Shown piece after piece: positions 45,876 through 59,234 of a stretch of DNA of 64,000 bases. The notes beneath the pieces were generated by a model. That model was not told where the DNA came from and did no database searches. It saw only the letters and a program-made list of their open reading frames with translations. The translations under genes and the position numbers were made by a program. Source of the stretch: Rosa chinensis (lineage: Eukaryota; Streptophyta; Magnoliopsida; Rosales; Rosaceae); contig NC_037092.1 of NCBI RefSeq assembly GCF_002994745.2, positions 67,493,823 through 67,557,822 of the forward strand. Direction: 5' to 3'. Each line of letters starts with the position of its first letter. The stretch's first letter is position 1.

Positions 45876-48404
45876 TGACAAGACCCACCCCGAACTCCAC
45901 CCTGGAATCCGAAGTGGCCCTGCGGGACCCACCTTTAAAGGAGATTTACCAAAAATTTCGGCATAACCTCCCTTAAAAATGGTTAACCCAAAAACCTGCG
46001 GAAAACCAAAATTCACTTCTAATTATCCAACCACAACTCCTGGAGCCACCCTGCTCCCAAATTCAAACAATCATCCCAAAGCTAATATCATCATACATAA
46101 TCTCTAAAGGGTACAAGTTACTACAATCACCAAAGTTAGGTCATCGACCTCAAATATAATACATATAAGTTGGGTCACATATCCCTTAGTAATCAGAGCA
46201 TTCTAGGAATATAAATAGACAAGGAATACAGTAGGTTAACCAGGTAACCTACAGAAGGTGATGGCGGAAGCAGGTGCGGTCACTATGGCTCACACTCGTA
46301 CACCGAGCAACAACACTGCAATCTGGGCATTTGAAACCGAAGGGCCCAGGGAAAAGTATATAAAAACGTTAGCGTGAGTGGACAAAAATAAATAATTGAA
46401 AGAAAAAGGGTTTTATACTTTTCCACAATTATCTCAATAAAACTCCCGATGCATGCAATAAGAAAAAAAAGACCGACTAGCCCCGCTAGTCAAGAACAAC
46501 AACAAAAGAACATGGGGAAAATGGGTTCACCATACGGGAATGGAGCCCCTCAGGCTCAACCTACCCTCGACTGCCACTCACACATAGATTGTGCGAGGAG
46601 GAGAACTAATAACCTCAACTTCCATTCACACATAGATTGTGTGAGGAGGAGAATATCACCTCGACTACCACCCACGTGAGGAGGAGAAAGCTACCTCACT
46701 GCCACTCACAAACACAAAGTAAGTGAGGAGGAGACCTATTCACATGACCCGCGTATGGTGAGGAAGGAGATCGTCCAAAGCCAGTAAATCTGTATAATTT
46801 CCCCACTTATCTCACGAAATAAGAATCCAAGTGTATAAAGACGTGACCCCGCACGCCAAGATCATCTCAAGTTCCAATATAAGTAGGGTATAAAGACGTA
46901 TAAAGTTTTGCTTCCTCGAATTCTTATTTCGTAAATCTCATAAAAAGCTCAAAGAGCTGAATATAAATATAAAATCAATAGTATAAATTCCCGAATCCGC
47001 ATAAAACAAAAATCCTCACATCGAGCATAACGAATCTTAATTCAAAAGTTCAAACCAATAAGTCATTCAATAATCCAAACCAAAATAAAATGCTCGATAA
47101 ATAAGTTGATAAATCGATAAACTCAAGATTTGCGGAATATAATTTGCATGCATCAATTAAAATCAAAGGTCCACTCACTATAAGTGGTCAATCCTGACGT
47201 CGCTCGTGATTCTCCTCGTATGGAGACTCCTCTCGTCCTGTACGAATAACAATCATAAATATATATATAATCCACAAGACGGAATTTTAATTTCACGATA
47301 CTTAATTGGAAATTCAAAACATCCCCCTTCCTAACATCCGACTCCTCAACCCTCTGCAATATCCATCCTTAATGCTCCAACATTAATCTGTCATTGATGC
47401 AATACCTAGAGTGAATTCGAAAGGAATCCGGCGATCGAATTCACGATAATCAATAATTAATCATTTAAACTCAATTTGTAAATCCTCCAATTTCCACCAA
47501 ACTTCATGCATTACATTCTACAATCATTATAGGGTATATAGGATTAAAACGACAATTAAAACACAAGTCTACGCGCCACCACACGCTACCTACAGCCCAC
47601 GCGCCGGTGGCGACCTTCTCCGATGACCACCAAATTCCGGCAACAACATCATCTCAACAGACCCAAACAACTTCTCAACTACAACATTGATCAATTTTAC
47701 CTCTAAGTGGCCGAATCGAGCTGGTGAAGGAAAGCCCCGAAGCTCCAAGAACCCTAGAATGGAAAATTGTCAATTCGGCTTCTACAATGAAAATTGGAAC
47801 GAACCACCTTAGGGAAAATAATCACCATCAAAAACCGTACCTTCGATGGGAATATGGCGGCCGGAGGTGGCCGGAATGGCCGGAAATCGGCAAAATCCCA
47901 AAACTGCAACCGGGGAGGAATTTCCTTCGATCCGAGCTTTTCCGGCCAAATCGTCCAAAGATACCTCCACAGACGTGACCGGGGGAAGAAACCGAGCTTA
48001 GGGGTGGCCGGAAGAGGAAGAAATCGAAGGGGAAGAAATTCGGCCGAGAGGGGAGGAAGAGTCGGGGAGAGAGAGAGAGAGAGAGGGGGGGGGGGGGTGG
48101 GTTTCCGGTTTTGGAAACCTACCCTGGTAAGTTTCTATTTTTATCCAAAAATTACCATGAACAGTAATTTTCGTAATTCACTCATAACTTTTGCATACGA
48201 ACTTCGATTTTTACGTACCACATATGCACGCGCTCGGTTTAACGCCCTCTACAACTTTCATGAAGGAAATTTTCTCAAATTATTAACTCACAAAAAGTCA
48301 ATTTTTAACCACCCCCTAAACGTTAAAATTATAACCGCGAACGGTAACCAAAAAGATTTTCATGCAACTCAGTAAAAAGGGTATCTCAGATATAGGGTGT
48401 AACA
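45876..48404 (-). mobile_element. Solo LTR of a gypsy-type element, 2.5 kb
   Basis: Begins TGACAAGACCCACCCC and ends ATATAGGGTGTAACA. It is flanked by TCATG (45871-45875 and 48405-48409). Read on the minus strand the start TGTTACACCCTATAT is typical of long chromovirus-like LTRs, hence the tentative strand. No internal domain or second LTR is present, so unequal recombination has removed the rest. Long ORFs inside (47794-48375) are non-coding LTR sequence; a G run lies at about 48086-48098. Confidence 0.82.
46560..46740. repeat. Short tandem repeats in the solo LTR
   Basis: Four imperfect units of about 45 bp, each with CCACTCACACATAGATTG- or GTGAGGAGGAGA-type cores. CACTCAC and GTGAG are inverted, so each unit can form a small hairpin. 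Confidence 0.7.
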
Positions 48405-48409
48405 TCATG

Positions 48410-48981
48410 AATTTGGACATTTTTGCGGGCGATAGGGGTTCAGTTTCTCACTCTACTTCTTTATTGAGGCTGCTGAGAGTGTATAACAGAAACATTGGTC
48501 TTTTTGGTTATTTTATTAAGAATGCCCAAAATTGTCCCTTCTTTGAAATACCGGAGGAAGTAAAATGTTTAAAGCATTAAGGGCAAGATAGTAAAGTTAT
48601 AGTCTTATAGAGTAAGACAACAAAAGATAAAATTTTTGTAATACCCTCTAATTATTAAAGTTTATCCAAATTAAAATGACTAAATGTGAAGATTTGGCCA
48701 TTGTTATTAGGAAATATCTTAGTAATAAAACTTCAGAAATTTTATTCACACTTCTTTATTCACTTTATACATACACGCCCATAATATTTGGAAAATTTTT
48801 AAATATTGTTTTACCCTTTAACAAAAATGGCGTTTGGTTTGATTAAAAAAAATATGTGTATGACTAGGAGTGAAAAAGAGGCTAGCTAGGTCAAGAACAC
48901 TTACCGACAAAGAAATTACTTTGCTAGTAAGATATGAAAAGGAACTGTGATGGTCACATTATTTTACAGGCCTCTTACATC
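48410..48981. other. Intergenic with laccase 3 downstream flank
   Basis: Unassigned AT-rich DNA. From about 48890 the sequence is homologous to the downstream flanks of laccases 1 and 2 (ACAAAGAAATTACTT and AGGCCTCTTACA). Confidence 0.5.
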
Positions 48982-48999
48982 AAGAAATATGAATGTTAC

Positions 49000-50158
49000 G
49001 GTTTTTTTTCTTAAATTTTCCAAAGAAGAACGCGCCTCATAAGAGGAGAGAAAAAAGAACAGAGGATAGTGAGTTTGATCTCTCCCGGTCGAACAATGCC
49101 AGCGCTCCTGCCGTTGCGTTCTGGTCTGAGAGAGGATAGTGGTTTGGGATAGAGGCTTGGTTCTTTGGTAGAGGAGTGGTCCAGGATGGAGAATGGTTAT
49201 TTGATCTCGGAATGGATAGATCGATTTGATATGTTCTTCTCAGATCGTGGGCGAGGAGAGGCGCCGGAGTGTGACTTGTTGGCAATGGGTTCTGGCGTCA
49301 TTGATGCAACCGAAATCTAGGTAGTGTCTGGTATTTCGATCTCATGGTATAGACGAGCCCTGAGGGAGTCTGTTTCTTCTTAGGATACGCTCTCGGACAT
49401 CAGCCGGATTTTGGGGCAGTCTACGACTTGGCCAGGCGGTGCAGCAGCGTAGGGATGCGGCGCAACTATGCAAGGCAGAGTGCGCTGGCAGCAAGTTTGG
49501 TTTGTAACGCTGGGTCCTTGGGAGGAGTGGTGGTTGGGTCGGGCATTTGCTTTAGGGTCTTGCTGGTTTTTGTTGCTAGTTCTTTATTGTTTAGTTGTTT
49601 TTTTACCATTATTGTTTTGTTGTAAATAAGTCTCTGTCATGTTTCAGTAGGACACAGTGGGCTTTGTGCAGGTCTATGCACCTGTGTGCCTTGTCTGCTC
49701 TAGGTAAGGGGCAAGTTCCTTGCATTGGCAAACAGTTGCAACTTCCTGGTAGCAGTAATGTGTCTGCTCTAGGTAGGTGGTGAGTTCCTTGTTTGGTCAA
49801 ATGGTCACAGCCTCCTAGTGGCATGGTGAAACTAAGTGTCGTCGGTATTCTCCGACAACAACATAGTAGGAAAGCTGTGCGATTTGTAATTATGCTACAT
49901 TGTAATCGAATTAAATATTGAGATATCTTTCCGTTATGTCACCGCTATGTCAAAGCAAATAGAGTAGACAGTAGAGCACTCTTTGTTAGTTGGTGCTTGT
50001 TAGAATACATGTATTTTGTAGAGATTCTTGATACCATTTTGGGACATACTCCATATGCTTATTGTAATTAGGGGTTTAGGCTTAATGTCCTCCCCCTTGT
50101 ATTCGACAGTTTCATTAATTAAGACTTGAGGGCAACCGCACTAGCCTCTATTCAAAAA
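49000..50158 (+). mobile_element. Poly(A) retroposon in the laccase 3 flank
   Basis: Flanked by an 18-bp duplication AAGAAATATGAATGTTAC (48982-48999 and 50159-50176). The right end is a short A-run after CTAGCCTCTATTC. The GC-rich body has no long ORF; the 3' part (CCTCCCCCTTGTATTCGACA, then TTCATTAATTAAGACTTGAG) resembles plant LINE 3' ends. An imperfect repeat (TGTCTGCTCTAGGTA) occurs at about 49693 and 49760. The equivalent site near 8985 beside laccase 2 is empty. A truncated LINE is the best call. Confidence 0.8.
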
Positions 50159-50347
50159 AAGAAATATGAATGTTACAGATAGATAGCGTTGCCTCAAATC
50201 GGCTGCATAAACAAAATGAAAGAAAATTGAAGTATATCAATAGTGCCAAAGAATAAATCAATGGGTTACAAAATTCTTGGGGACATGTTTTGATCAGGTT
50301 CAGAGGTTATATATAGAATATTAGAATGAGTAGCTAAACTTCTATCA

Positions 50348-53300
50348 TCAGCATTTAGGAAGATCCAGTGGTGGAGGAAGCAACTTTTGATTGGGAAGCT
50401 CTCCATCTAAGACTACCCAAGCCATCTTCAAGCCCCAGCTAGTGTGAATTTCCAAGTGGCAATGCATGAACCAGACACCTATATATTCACACACCATCCT
50501 TTAATTTCGTACTCATGAAAATCAACATAAATAAAAATGGGTCCCTTGATTCACAAGTAACGACATATGAACAATATGATTCAAAGAGTTTATGCTTGAC
50601 TATTTTAATAAATTTACTATATTTCCAATAAAAATGGTTAATGCGCGCGTGATCTTATTATAGTTCTTTGCTAGCTATATATATACCTGGTGGATAATAA
50701 ATATATGATCTAGGCTATTACTGATTACATCTCTTATAAAGCTAAGTCACACTAGATTCACCTAATATATCAGAGGACCTCTAGCCGGTTATAAGGATCT
50801 CTTCAGTTATTTAAACAAACCCGCCTGATTATCCCCAACTTCTTTTGACACAAACCAAGAAATTAATGTTGATCATGGCCTAGATAGCTTCATATATAAA
50901 TACATAATGAATTAAAGGAACTTCTCTATCGGTTTATAATGTTTTTACCTGGGTTATCTGCTAGAAACCGAATGGCAACCCACCCACCAGAGGGCACACT
51001 CACCGTGTTTCTTTCAACGGGGTCAACCAGATTGAACTTCCTAGGGTCATAATTCTGGTCAAAGTTGCCAAACCCTTGACCAACAACAAAGAAGTTGAAT
51101 CCATGAAGATGAAGAGGATGGCTTTCAGCACCAAGAATACTAGTGTCTTGCAGCACCAACTCCACACTAGTGTTAAACGGAAGCACCATAAGTTTTGTAC
51201 CATTGCTCACATTAGTATTGTTCAGCTGGGCCCCTGTGTAATTAAATGGAATTGAAGGGCTGATCGGAAAGTCAGGGGAATAAACTCCCTTTGATTGGCC
51301 AGAAAAGTGGGATTGGAGTAAGGCAGTGTTTGGCATAGTAAAAGAAACGTTGTTGATTGAAGCAGCAAACATGGTTCCATTGGGTCCTTGGCAGGTTTGG
51401 TTTTTGTGCTGCTGCTGGCTACATGGGTTGGTTCCAAGTCCTATTGTGAAGAACAAACGCTTGTCAACTTTCTGCGGGACGTTCGCTGGGAACTCTGGAG
51501 TGTTTAAGCTGCGGAGTTTGCTGGCGAACTTTGTTGCAAACGATGTGTCGTTTAGAGCTGGGAGAATTGGTTTGTGGAGCGGAAGTTTGTTCAATGGGAG
51601 GATTGAGTGAAGTGTAGTAGTTTCGTACTCTAGAATGGCAGCAACAGTGGAGTTGTCAAAGGTGCCTAGACCAGTCACGTATGGCCTTGCGGTCATGAGA
51701 AATGTGGCATTTGGGAAGTTAGGCTTGGTTTTGAGGAGAACATTTGTAGTTTGTCCCGGGGCAATGAGAATGGTGTTGGTGTCGAAGGGCTTAACATAAA
51801 CAGCGTCTGTTTCGACTACTTTGAGGGTATGATTTGCAATGCTGAAGAAAAGTTCGTCGTTCAGTGCTGCATTGATCAAGCGCAGAAGGTATGTCTTCCC
51901 AACTACTTGAACCTTAAGCTTGAATGTATCTGCATAAAGACTCATATATACAAAATGATCAACATTTCTCTTTAAGATCACATACCATTATATTTGCGGT
52001 ATTTTTTTTATTGAAATTTTGTCAATCTTTTGTCAATTCTATATACTGTTTTTGCTTTCTCCTTGGAGTCTGGTTTTTGTAATCTTTTTCTTTGTTCAAT
52101 AAATTTGTTTCCAGTTAAAAAAAAAATTAATCGTTCATCAATTGATGTGATAATGTATCTTTGTAGAATTGGACTCACTATACTTTTATAATTAACATAA
52201 TACGTTATTTGATGAGCAAAATTTAGTAATTACGTACATTTTACGAGCAATTTAGGAAAAAAAAAAACACTTAAAATTTGAAACAGTTTGTTAGATGATT
52301 TTCATACCTTTGGCAGAGCAGTTATACAAAGGTCCTGGGAGGCCATTAATCGTATAAGCATCAGAAACATTTGGTCCTCCCCCAGTCTGCAGGGCCTGGT
52401 TTATGACTGCTTCAGGATCCACATTCCACCATTCTCCTGTAGTTTTAAACATTGCATGCTTATATACTTTGGTAGTTGGTAGTATAGACTATAGAACAGT
52501 TTTGTCATTTTGTAGCATAGACCAGTAAAATATAATGATAGATCATTTTGAAATATTGCTTGGCTCGTCATGTACATGTTAAAAGTCCTTCATTCTAACT
52601 AGTTAGGAAGTAGGAACTCAAACGCGAAATGTAATTTGTCACTGATTAATATGAAATTCGTCGTCCCATATACAAATTATAGTTTATCACTTACCAAAGA
52701 TGATGGGAACTTCCTTGTAGGGTTTGGTAAATGGATAAGGAACACCACGCTTGGGAAGAATGATTAAGGGGCCATAGGTGGTTGATCTTAGCCATGAAAT
52801 GTGAGCATGCCACCAAAGCGTGCCTCTTTGGCCTATAATGGTAAAGTTATACACATAATTGTTGCCGGTTTGCATCGGGCATTGAGTAATGTATGCCGGA
52901 CCATCGGCCCACCCGGTTTGAAGCTGTCGAATCCCATGCCTACCGATTGAATATATTGACCAGTTAGTCAACACTCACTCTGTTAAATGCATGCATGACT
53001 AGTATAATTTAACGAAAAACACTATACATATATTCTTAGATAAGGTATATGGAGGGTGTGGTTATGAAACTTGACATAAGAATTTTTTTTTTTTTTTTAA
53101 TATAATAATATAGATTGTCATTCATTACCAATGGATGGAGATATTGCTTTGAACATGGTTAACCACTTTAATGAGGAGGTGATCACCCTCCCTAGCAACA
53201 ATTCGAGGCCCAGGAAATTGTCCGTTTACGGTTACAATGCTCTTGGTGTGGCACAGCCTTGTCACATTTTGCAGTTGGATCTATAAAGTCAATTCACATT

Positions 53301-53621
53301 GTTAAGAAAGAAGACTAATGAACTAAGAAAAAAAAAAGTGCATATGAAAAGTAAATTTCACATTCATAACAAGAATTGGCTCCATCTGATGATGATTTTA
53401 ATAGCCAACACATAGCTGGTAATTAAGACTGTCTCTTGAAGCAAATTAACTGTTTAACATAGATAAAGCATATATGAATGCAAGTCTGTGACGTGAAATA
53501 CACATACATCAAATTTGTAGTGCCTTGTTATGCTTGCAAGAGTTTGCTGATGAGGAATGAGACCCAATGTGATGAAAAAGAGAACAAAGTGCCTAACAAG
53601 TGAAAGAAGAGCAACACCCAT
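50348..53621 (-). CDS. Laccase 3 (six exons, 583 aa)
   Basis: Secreted multicopper oxidase of the same cluster. Exons in gene order: 53621-53508, 53280-53129, 52939-52695, 52436-52308, 51929-50949, 50478-50348, GT..AG throughout. The signal peptide ([17 protein letters not shown]) is one codon longer than in laccases 1 and 2, and exon 5 has one extra Val ([10 protein letters not shown]), giving 583 residues. HWH, HAH, HPLHLH and HCHLEIH copper motifs are intact; exon 4 has WWNVDPEAV where the others have WWNADPEAV. It is head-to-head with laccase 4, sharing about 3 kb. It has the TATATAAA box and the 60-bp upstream block found at laccases 1 and 2, but no GH18 partner downstream; transposons occupy that side. 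Confidence 0.95.
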
Positions 53622-53714
53622 TTTCCTTCTCTATTTTTTTGTTCTTCTTGCAGAGAAGAGAGCTGTGATGCTGCTCCAATTAAGTGTGTGTTGAAAAGGA
53701 GGATTTGGCTTATG

Positions 53715-53722
53715 TTTATATA
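53715..53722 (-). promoter_or_regulatory. TATA box of laccase 3
   Basis: TATATAAA on the minus strand 94 bp before the ATG. Confidence 0.65.
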
Positions 53723-53980
53723 GAGGTGAGGAAAGAGTTTAGTCGATTAGATACAAGTTTGAAGTAGCTTATAGAGGAGAAACATAGCAGCTTAAGAAGA
53801 TTGAGCAATATGTTCAATAAGCTAGCTATTTTATTAATCAGGAAGGACGCAGTTGTTTGAACAAATTTGGAGTGGTGTCGAAGACAATCATACTATTGAC
53901 CTCCCAGCCTTACAAATCCATGAGAAAAGGGAAAATCCGCAAAAATGGATACTCAACTATTTCCATGCTGTCAAGGACAT

Positions 53981-54042
53981 AATTATGTGAAGCGTTGTCA
54001 GGACCATGGCTTGTCCCTGTCAGCAGTGTTGGTGCAACAAGC
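53981..54042. promoter_or_regulatory. Conserved block upstream of laccase 3
   Basis: Third copy of the block (GGACCATGGCTTGTCCCTGT, CAGCAGTGTTGGTGCAACAA), about 0.4 kb before the ATG. One arm of the inverted repeat is changed (CATGG for CAGGG). Confidence 0.45.
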
Positions 54043-56497
54043 CGTACTTTGAAATTTCACCAAATTTCAATTCTCATTGTAAAGGTTGTAAGGAATTATA
54101 TTTTTTTTGGAGCGAAGTTGACATGTTAGATTATTCAGTTGCGTTTGTTCTAATTAGTTTCTCTGATACTATTCATTAGACACTTTATACAAATTTACTA
54201 AAGTGGGCTTGATTAGGTTGACTTGCACCTTTAGATCCACCGATAACTACAATCAATATATGGCACTCTCGAATTCCCTGATATTTACATGATGGGCTGT
54301 TGTATATATCGCACGTTCTCTAACGCCCTATACCGTATGTATGAATCACGTAACTATACGTTAGTTCTACTATATATGATAAACTAATAACTAGTATGTT
54401 AATAGTGTCGAAAAGTTTAAATCCGCCTTCTCCAAAATAAAAGTTGAATAACAAAAAATATATCAAGATAGGAGATATCTAAACACTGAGTCAGGCTACT
54501 AGGGTTTTACTTTTCAAGTACCGAAATGCACCTTTCTCAGCCGTTAAACTTGTTAGTGGTGACAAATTAAGCAAATTAGGGGTTGCTTTCAAGATGTGGT
54601 AATTCTCAATCAAGTTTGTCTGGTATGTTCTAGCGTTGATGCAATAATCGTAAGAATGAAACTAAAGAGATTGATCTTGTAGTTGCACCAGCTAATTGTT
54701 AAATCTCCCCCATGGAGATGTCTGCCAACTTCAATTTTCAGGAATATAATATACCTAAAGCTTTCCTTGTGGAGGGTGGAGAGGGGAGACTTCATAAATA
54801 TAAGCCAGAAATGAAAGTTAATTCCGAGTAATTGCGGAGTTCGGTGGGTTTTTCAAATTGAATAGCCTGACTCGTTTAATGAAATGTAATCTCCATGTTT
54901 TTTCTTTTCTCTTTCTTTAAATCTCCACATTACTCATCAGTAAAATTTAATTCCGTAATCTTCACGATATTAGTTAGACCAGCTAGTCAATAGACCACGT
55001 AGAGTTCAAATATATCTATGTTTTTGGTTGAATGCAGTACCAAATCAGAAACATAAAATACTAGAAATTTCTGAATTAATAGATGATCATCTTCATTGCT
55101 TTTGGGCTCCCAAATTAACTGATTTTTTATTCTCAAAAAAAAAAAATTAACTAACTTTTTTTGAGACCGCAAGGAGTCATGAGCTGATTAACATAGAACA
55201 GTATAGCACAACTAAGCATGAGTATTCCACAAAATATATACATAGGGAATATGTAGCCCACTACCATTTGGTCTAGTGGCATAAGTCTCTATTTTGTAAA
55301 TGGGAGGTTGTGAGTTTAACTCACAAGACTAATTGTTGATATGATAAAAAAAAATATATAGGGTCATATGCCTTCTCTTTTTACTGGTTATATGTTGGTT
55401 AAAAAAAAAAAATTAAAGTTGTATGCTTTATGAGATTTGAAACAGATCATCGTTATATACGACATTCAACTAAGATACATCACACCTAGAGAAAATGTTA
55501 CCGAGTGTTGATAACATTTGTGAGTGCTAGCGTCAATGGCATTTACAAATGTTACTGCTAGTCAATAATATCATTCGAGCAGAATGAGCGAAGCAATTTG
55601 ATGATTAGCAAAAAAACAAAGAACATGCTTGCACGCGCCCTAAACCCAGAGTCCGGCTTCTGTGCAAGTGCGCTTGTCTGGAGAAGCACGACGTCTGGGA
55701 GGGCCACCGGCTTTTCCCTAGTTTCATGGTCTACTACCAGACGGGTGGTTTTCATCATGGGGCTCGGGGATGTTTGTTGCTACTTGAAGAGGCCTTGTTG
55801 AATAAGTGAGCATGAATACCGTCAAATAATCGGACCTAATCTATGTATCGCTGTGGTTTACCACAAACTCTTTATCTACGTACCCATAGATAGTAGATGG
55901 AGGATATGTAATGGTCTTTTTTGGCCTGAGTATTAATATATCAACATGATATTATTTCAAAACTAATATCATCCAAGGAGGAATAAATATTTCCACAATT
56001 TTTTGGTCAATGATAACCTAAATAATAATAATAACAAAATGCCACGGGAAATTGGTGCAAAGGGATATGATCTTATTATATGGTTTCCACCTAAAGAAGG
56101 GTGAATGGTCTCTTTTCTGTGCTACGTAGCTGCATATTTCATACCTACGTTTCCCTTTTGAATCCCAGATGGTGCTAAGCATGGAAGTTGCTATAGCTTG
56201 GTCAACATCAGGTCTACTCATGCATGAAAGCACATAAAATCTTAACAGGAAATATTCAAATATTTGACTTGAAAAGAAAGGAGGCTACCTGAAGAAAATT
56301 AAATTTGATTGTCTTTCACATTACTCTAAATAGTTGTTCTATCTAACAACTAGAACTTAGATATAGAGCCATGTATATCTGAAGCTTAGCTAGCTTCTGG
56401 TTTGTCCTACGTACTCTTTAAACCATGTCGATATCGTTTTCTGTCAATTACCTAAACAACGAAACAGACCCTTTCCTCATCACCCCTAGCTAGCCTG
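54043..56497. other. Head-to-head spacer between laccases 3 and 4
   Basis: AT-rich, no gene. Contains one SINE (55253-55354) and a 67-codon frame pair near 55560-55800 with no domain. Upstream control sequences of laccase 4 must lie here, but I see no copy of the conserved block on its side. Confidence 0.5.
55253..55354 (+). mobile_element. tRNA-derived SINE, second copy of the 43704 family
   Basis: About 100 bp: GTAGCCCACTACCATTTGG, a Pol III A-box-like TGGTCTAGTGG, a B-box-like GTGAGTTTAACTC and an A-run. It aligns along its length with the head of the composite copy at 43704. Confidence 0.75.
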
Positions 56498-56511
56498 TAT
56501 ATATATATATA
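56498..56511 (+). promoter_or_regulatory. TATA region of laccase 4
   Basis: An alternating TA stretch about 90 bp before the ATG, followed by a purine-rich leader with (GA)n. Confidence 0.55.
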
Positions 56512-56594
56512 CGCAATCCACAAGCTTTGATCAACACAAACTGAAAGAAAAGAGCAACGTACTTCAATTTCCACAGAGAGAGAGAGAGAGTAAA

Positions 56595-59234
56595 ATGGGT
56601 GTCTCTATTTTTTCATTGCAAGCGTTTTTCAGGCTCTTTCTCTTCTCTTTCATAACTTTGTGTCTCAGTTCTGAGCCTGCAGTTGCAAGCATTACCAGGC
56701 ACTACAAGTTTGAAGTATGTGTTCTATTCTTTAATTTGTTTTTGAATTTTTTTTTTCTTGCCTTTCCTTAGCTAACATCGTTATTGTTGATTTTCAAAGA
56801 TCAAACTGCAAAATATCACAAGGTTGTGCCATACAAAGAGCGTTGTAACAGTTAATGGGCAGTTTCCCGGACCTCGGATTGTAGCAAGGGAGGGCGATAA
56901 TCTCCTTATTAAAGTGGTTAATCATGTCCACAACAACATCTCCATCCATTGGTAAATATATGAAGACGTTCTCTACTTCAATTTTAAAACCTTATATGTG
57001 TGTCATATTTATTGATTACATTCCTCATCATATCTATTACGAAAATGAGATTCATCTGCAGAGACAGTAATTAATTTAAACTAGTAAAAGATATGACTAA
57101 ATGGTGATTGGTAACTATATATATTTTACAAATAATTTAATTATGACGTTAAGTTCATGACTTAATTTGAAAGTGAGTTGGATTGACTTGAATTAGGCAT
57201 GGGATTCGACAACTTCGATCCGGGTGGGCCGATGGGCCGGCATATGTGACCCAATGTCCTATACAAACAGGTAACAGTTATGTGTATAACTACACGATTG
57301 TAGGACAAAGAGGCACCCTTTGGTGGCATGCTCATATTTCATGGCTCAGATCAACTGTCTACGGTCCTCTAATCATTCTTCCAAAGCGTGGTGTTCCTTA
57401 CCCATTTATCAAGCCCTACAAGGAAGTACCCATCGTCTTTGGTATGTAATTGGCTATAAAAAGTTAAATAGAGGGACGAGAAATGAACTATTTACCTGTC
57501 AAAAAATCATTAGTTATTTTAATTACTAACAAATATTACCTGCAATGCTTCAATTTACAGGAGAGTGGTGGAATGCAGATCCTGAAGCAGTCATAAACCA
57601 GGCACTACAAACTGGTGGAGGCCCAAATGTCTCAGACGCCTATACCATTAATGGACTGCCAGGACCATTGTATAACTGTTCTGCCAAAGGTATAAAAATT
57701 GGTCATCTCAAAATTTGTTTCTATGTTTTATGGAAAGGCTCGTCATATTCATATCATGTGTCTTTATATTCATATCGAAGTGAAACTACGTGACATCGAT
57801 CATTTGTTGCACAAAATTCGGTAAAAAAATTTAGTGGGCCGTAAAAATATATTGTACTTTAGATTAATGGATTCTCTTTGCAGATACTTTCAAGCTGAAG
57901 GTTCAAGCTGGGAAAACATACCTTCTTCGCCTAATCAACGCAGCACTAAATGACGAGCTCTTCTTCAGCATTGCAAATCATACCCTCAAAGTGGTCGAAA
58001 CAGACGCCGTTTATGTCAAGCCCTTCGACACCAACACCATTCTCATTGCCCCCGGACAAACCACAAACGTTCTTCTTAAAACCAAACCCAACTTCCCAAA
58101 TGCTACATTTCTCATGACCGCAAGGCCATACGTGACTGGTCTAGGCACCTTCGACAACTCCACTCTTGCTGGCATTCTAGAGTATGAAACGACCGCATTT
58201 CACTCAAACCTCCCACTGAACAAACTTCCACTCCACAAACCAACTCTCCCAGCTCTAAATGACACATCGTTTGCAACAAAGTTCGCCAGCAAACTCCGCA
58301 GCTTAAACACTCCACAGTTCCCAGCTAACGTCCCACAAAAAGTTGACAAGCGTTTGTTCTTCACAATAGGACTTGGAACCAGCCCATGTAGCCAGCAGCA
58401 GCACAACAACCAAACTTGCCAAGGACCCAATGGAACTATGTTTGCTGCTTCAATCAACAACGTTTCTTTTACTATGCCAAACACTGCCTTACTCCAATCC
58501 CACTTCTCTGGCCAATCAAAGGGGGTCTATTCCCCTGACTTTCCGATCAGTCCTTTAACTCCATTTAATTACACGGGAGCCCAGCTGAACAATACTAATG
58601 TGGGCAATGGTACAAAGCTAATGGTGCTTCCGTTTAATACTAGTGTGGAGTTGGTGTTGCAGGACACTAGTATTCTTGGTGCTGAAAGTCATCCTCTTCA
58701 TCTTCATGGGTTCAATTTCTTTGTTGTTGGTCAAGGGTTTGGGAACTTCGACCAAAACAAAGACCCTAAGAAGTTCAATCTGGTTGACCCTGTTGAAAGA
58801 AACACCGTAGGTGTTCCCTCCGGCGGGTGGGTTGCAATTCGTTTCCTAGCAGACAACCCTGGTGAGTTAAACTAGATAATCTAATATGTTTATTTTTCAG
58901 TTTGTCAATCTAAACCATTGATTAAGTGGATTCTTATTGTAATATGTGGTGAAAAATTGACGGTGGTGTTACGATGACGTGTATTGTCATAAGAATATAA
59001 CATGAGATCTTACGCTGATCTTATTAAGAAGATAGCATCGCTTCATATGCTCTTATATATTTACTGTTGCTAATTAATGTAATTTTTCTCCATTAATGAT
59101 TAGGTGTATGGTTCATGCATTGTCACTTGGAGATCCATACTAGCTGGGGCTTGAAGATGGCATGGGTAGTCCTAGATGGAAAACTTCCCAACCAGAAGTT
59201 GCTTCCTCCACCGTCAGATCTTCCCACATGTTGA
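56595..59234 (+). CDS. Laccase 4 (six exons, 584 aa)
   Basis: Secreted multicopper oxidase, the only plus-strand laccase. Exons: 56595-56714, 56800-56951, 57197-57441, 57561-57689, 57884-58861, 59104-59234; all borders are GT..AG and internal exon lengths equal those of laccase 1. The signal peptide ([20 protein letters not shown]) is three residues longer than in laccase 1 and ends near AVAS. The four copper motifs HWH, HAH, HPLHLH and HCHLEIH are complete. The C-terminus is PPPSDLPTC rather than PPPLDLPKC, and exon 2 starts [16 protein letters not shown], so it is the most diverged member. Its exon 5 has the best match to a miR397 site (three mismatches). No transposon lies in its introns. 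Confidence 0.95.
57933..57953 (+). promoter_or_regulatory. Candidate miR397 target site in laccase 4
   Basis: The codons for (L)INAALND match the reverse complement of Arabidopsis miR397 at 18 of 21 positions. The same site has five mismatches in laccases 2 and 3 and six in laccase 1. miR397 regulation of laccases is established in plants; for these genes it is inferred, and one mismatch here is in the seed. Confidence 0.45.

Noticed and set aside
47794..48375. 193-codon plus-strand ORF
   Set aside because: Lies wholly inside the solo LTR, has no domain and contains a GA/G-run artefact.
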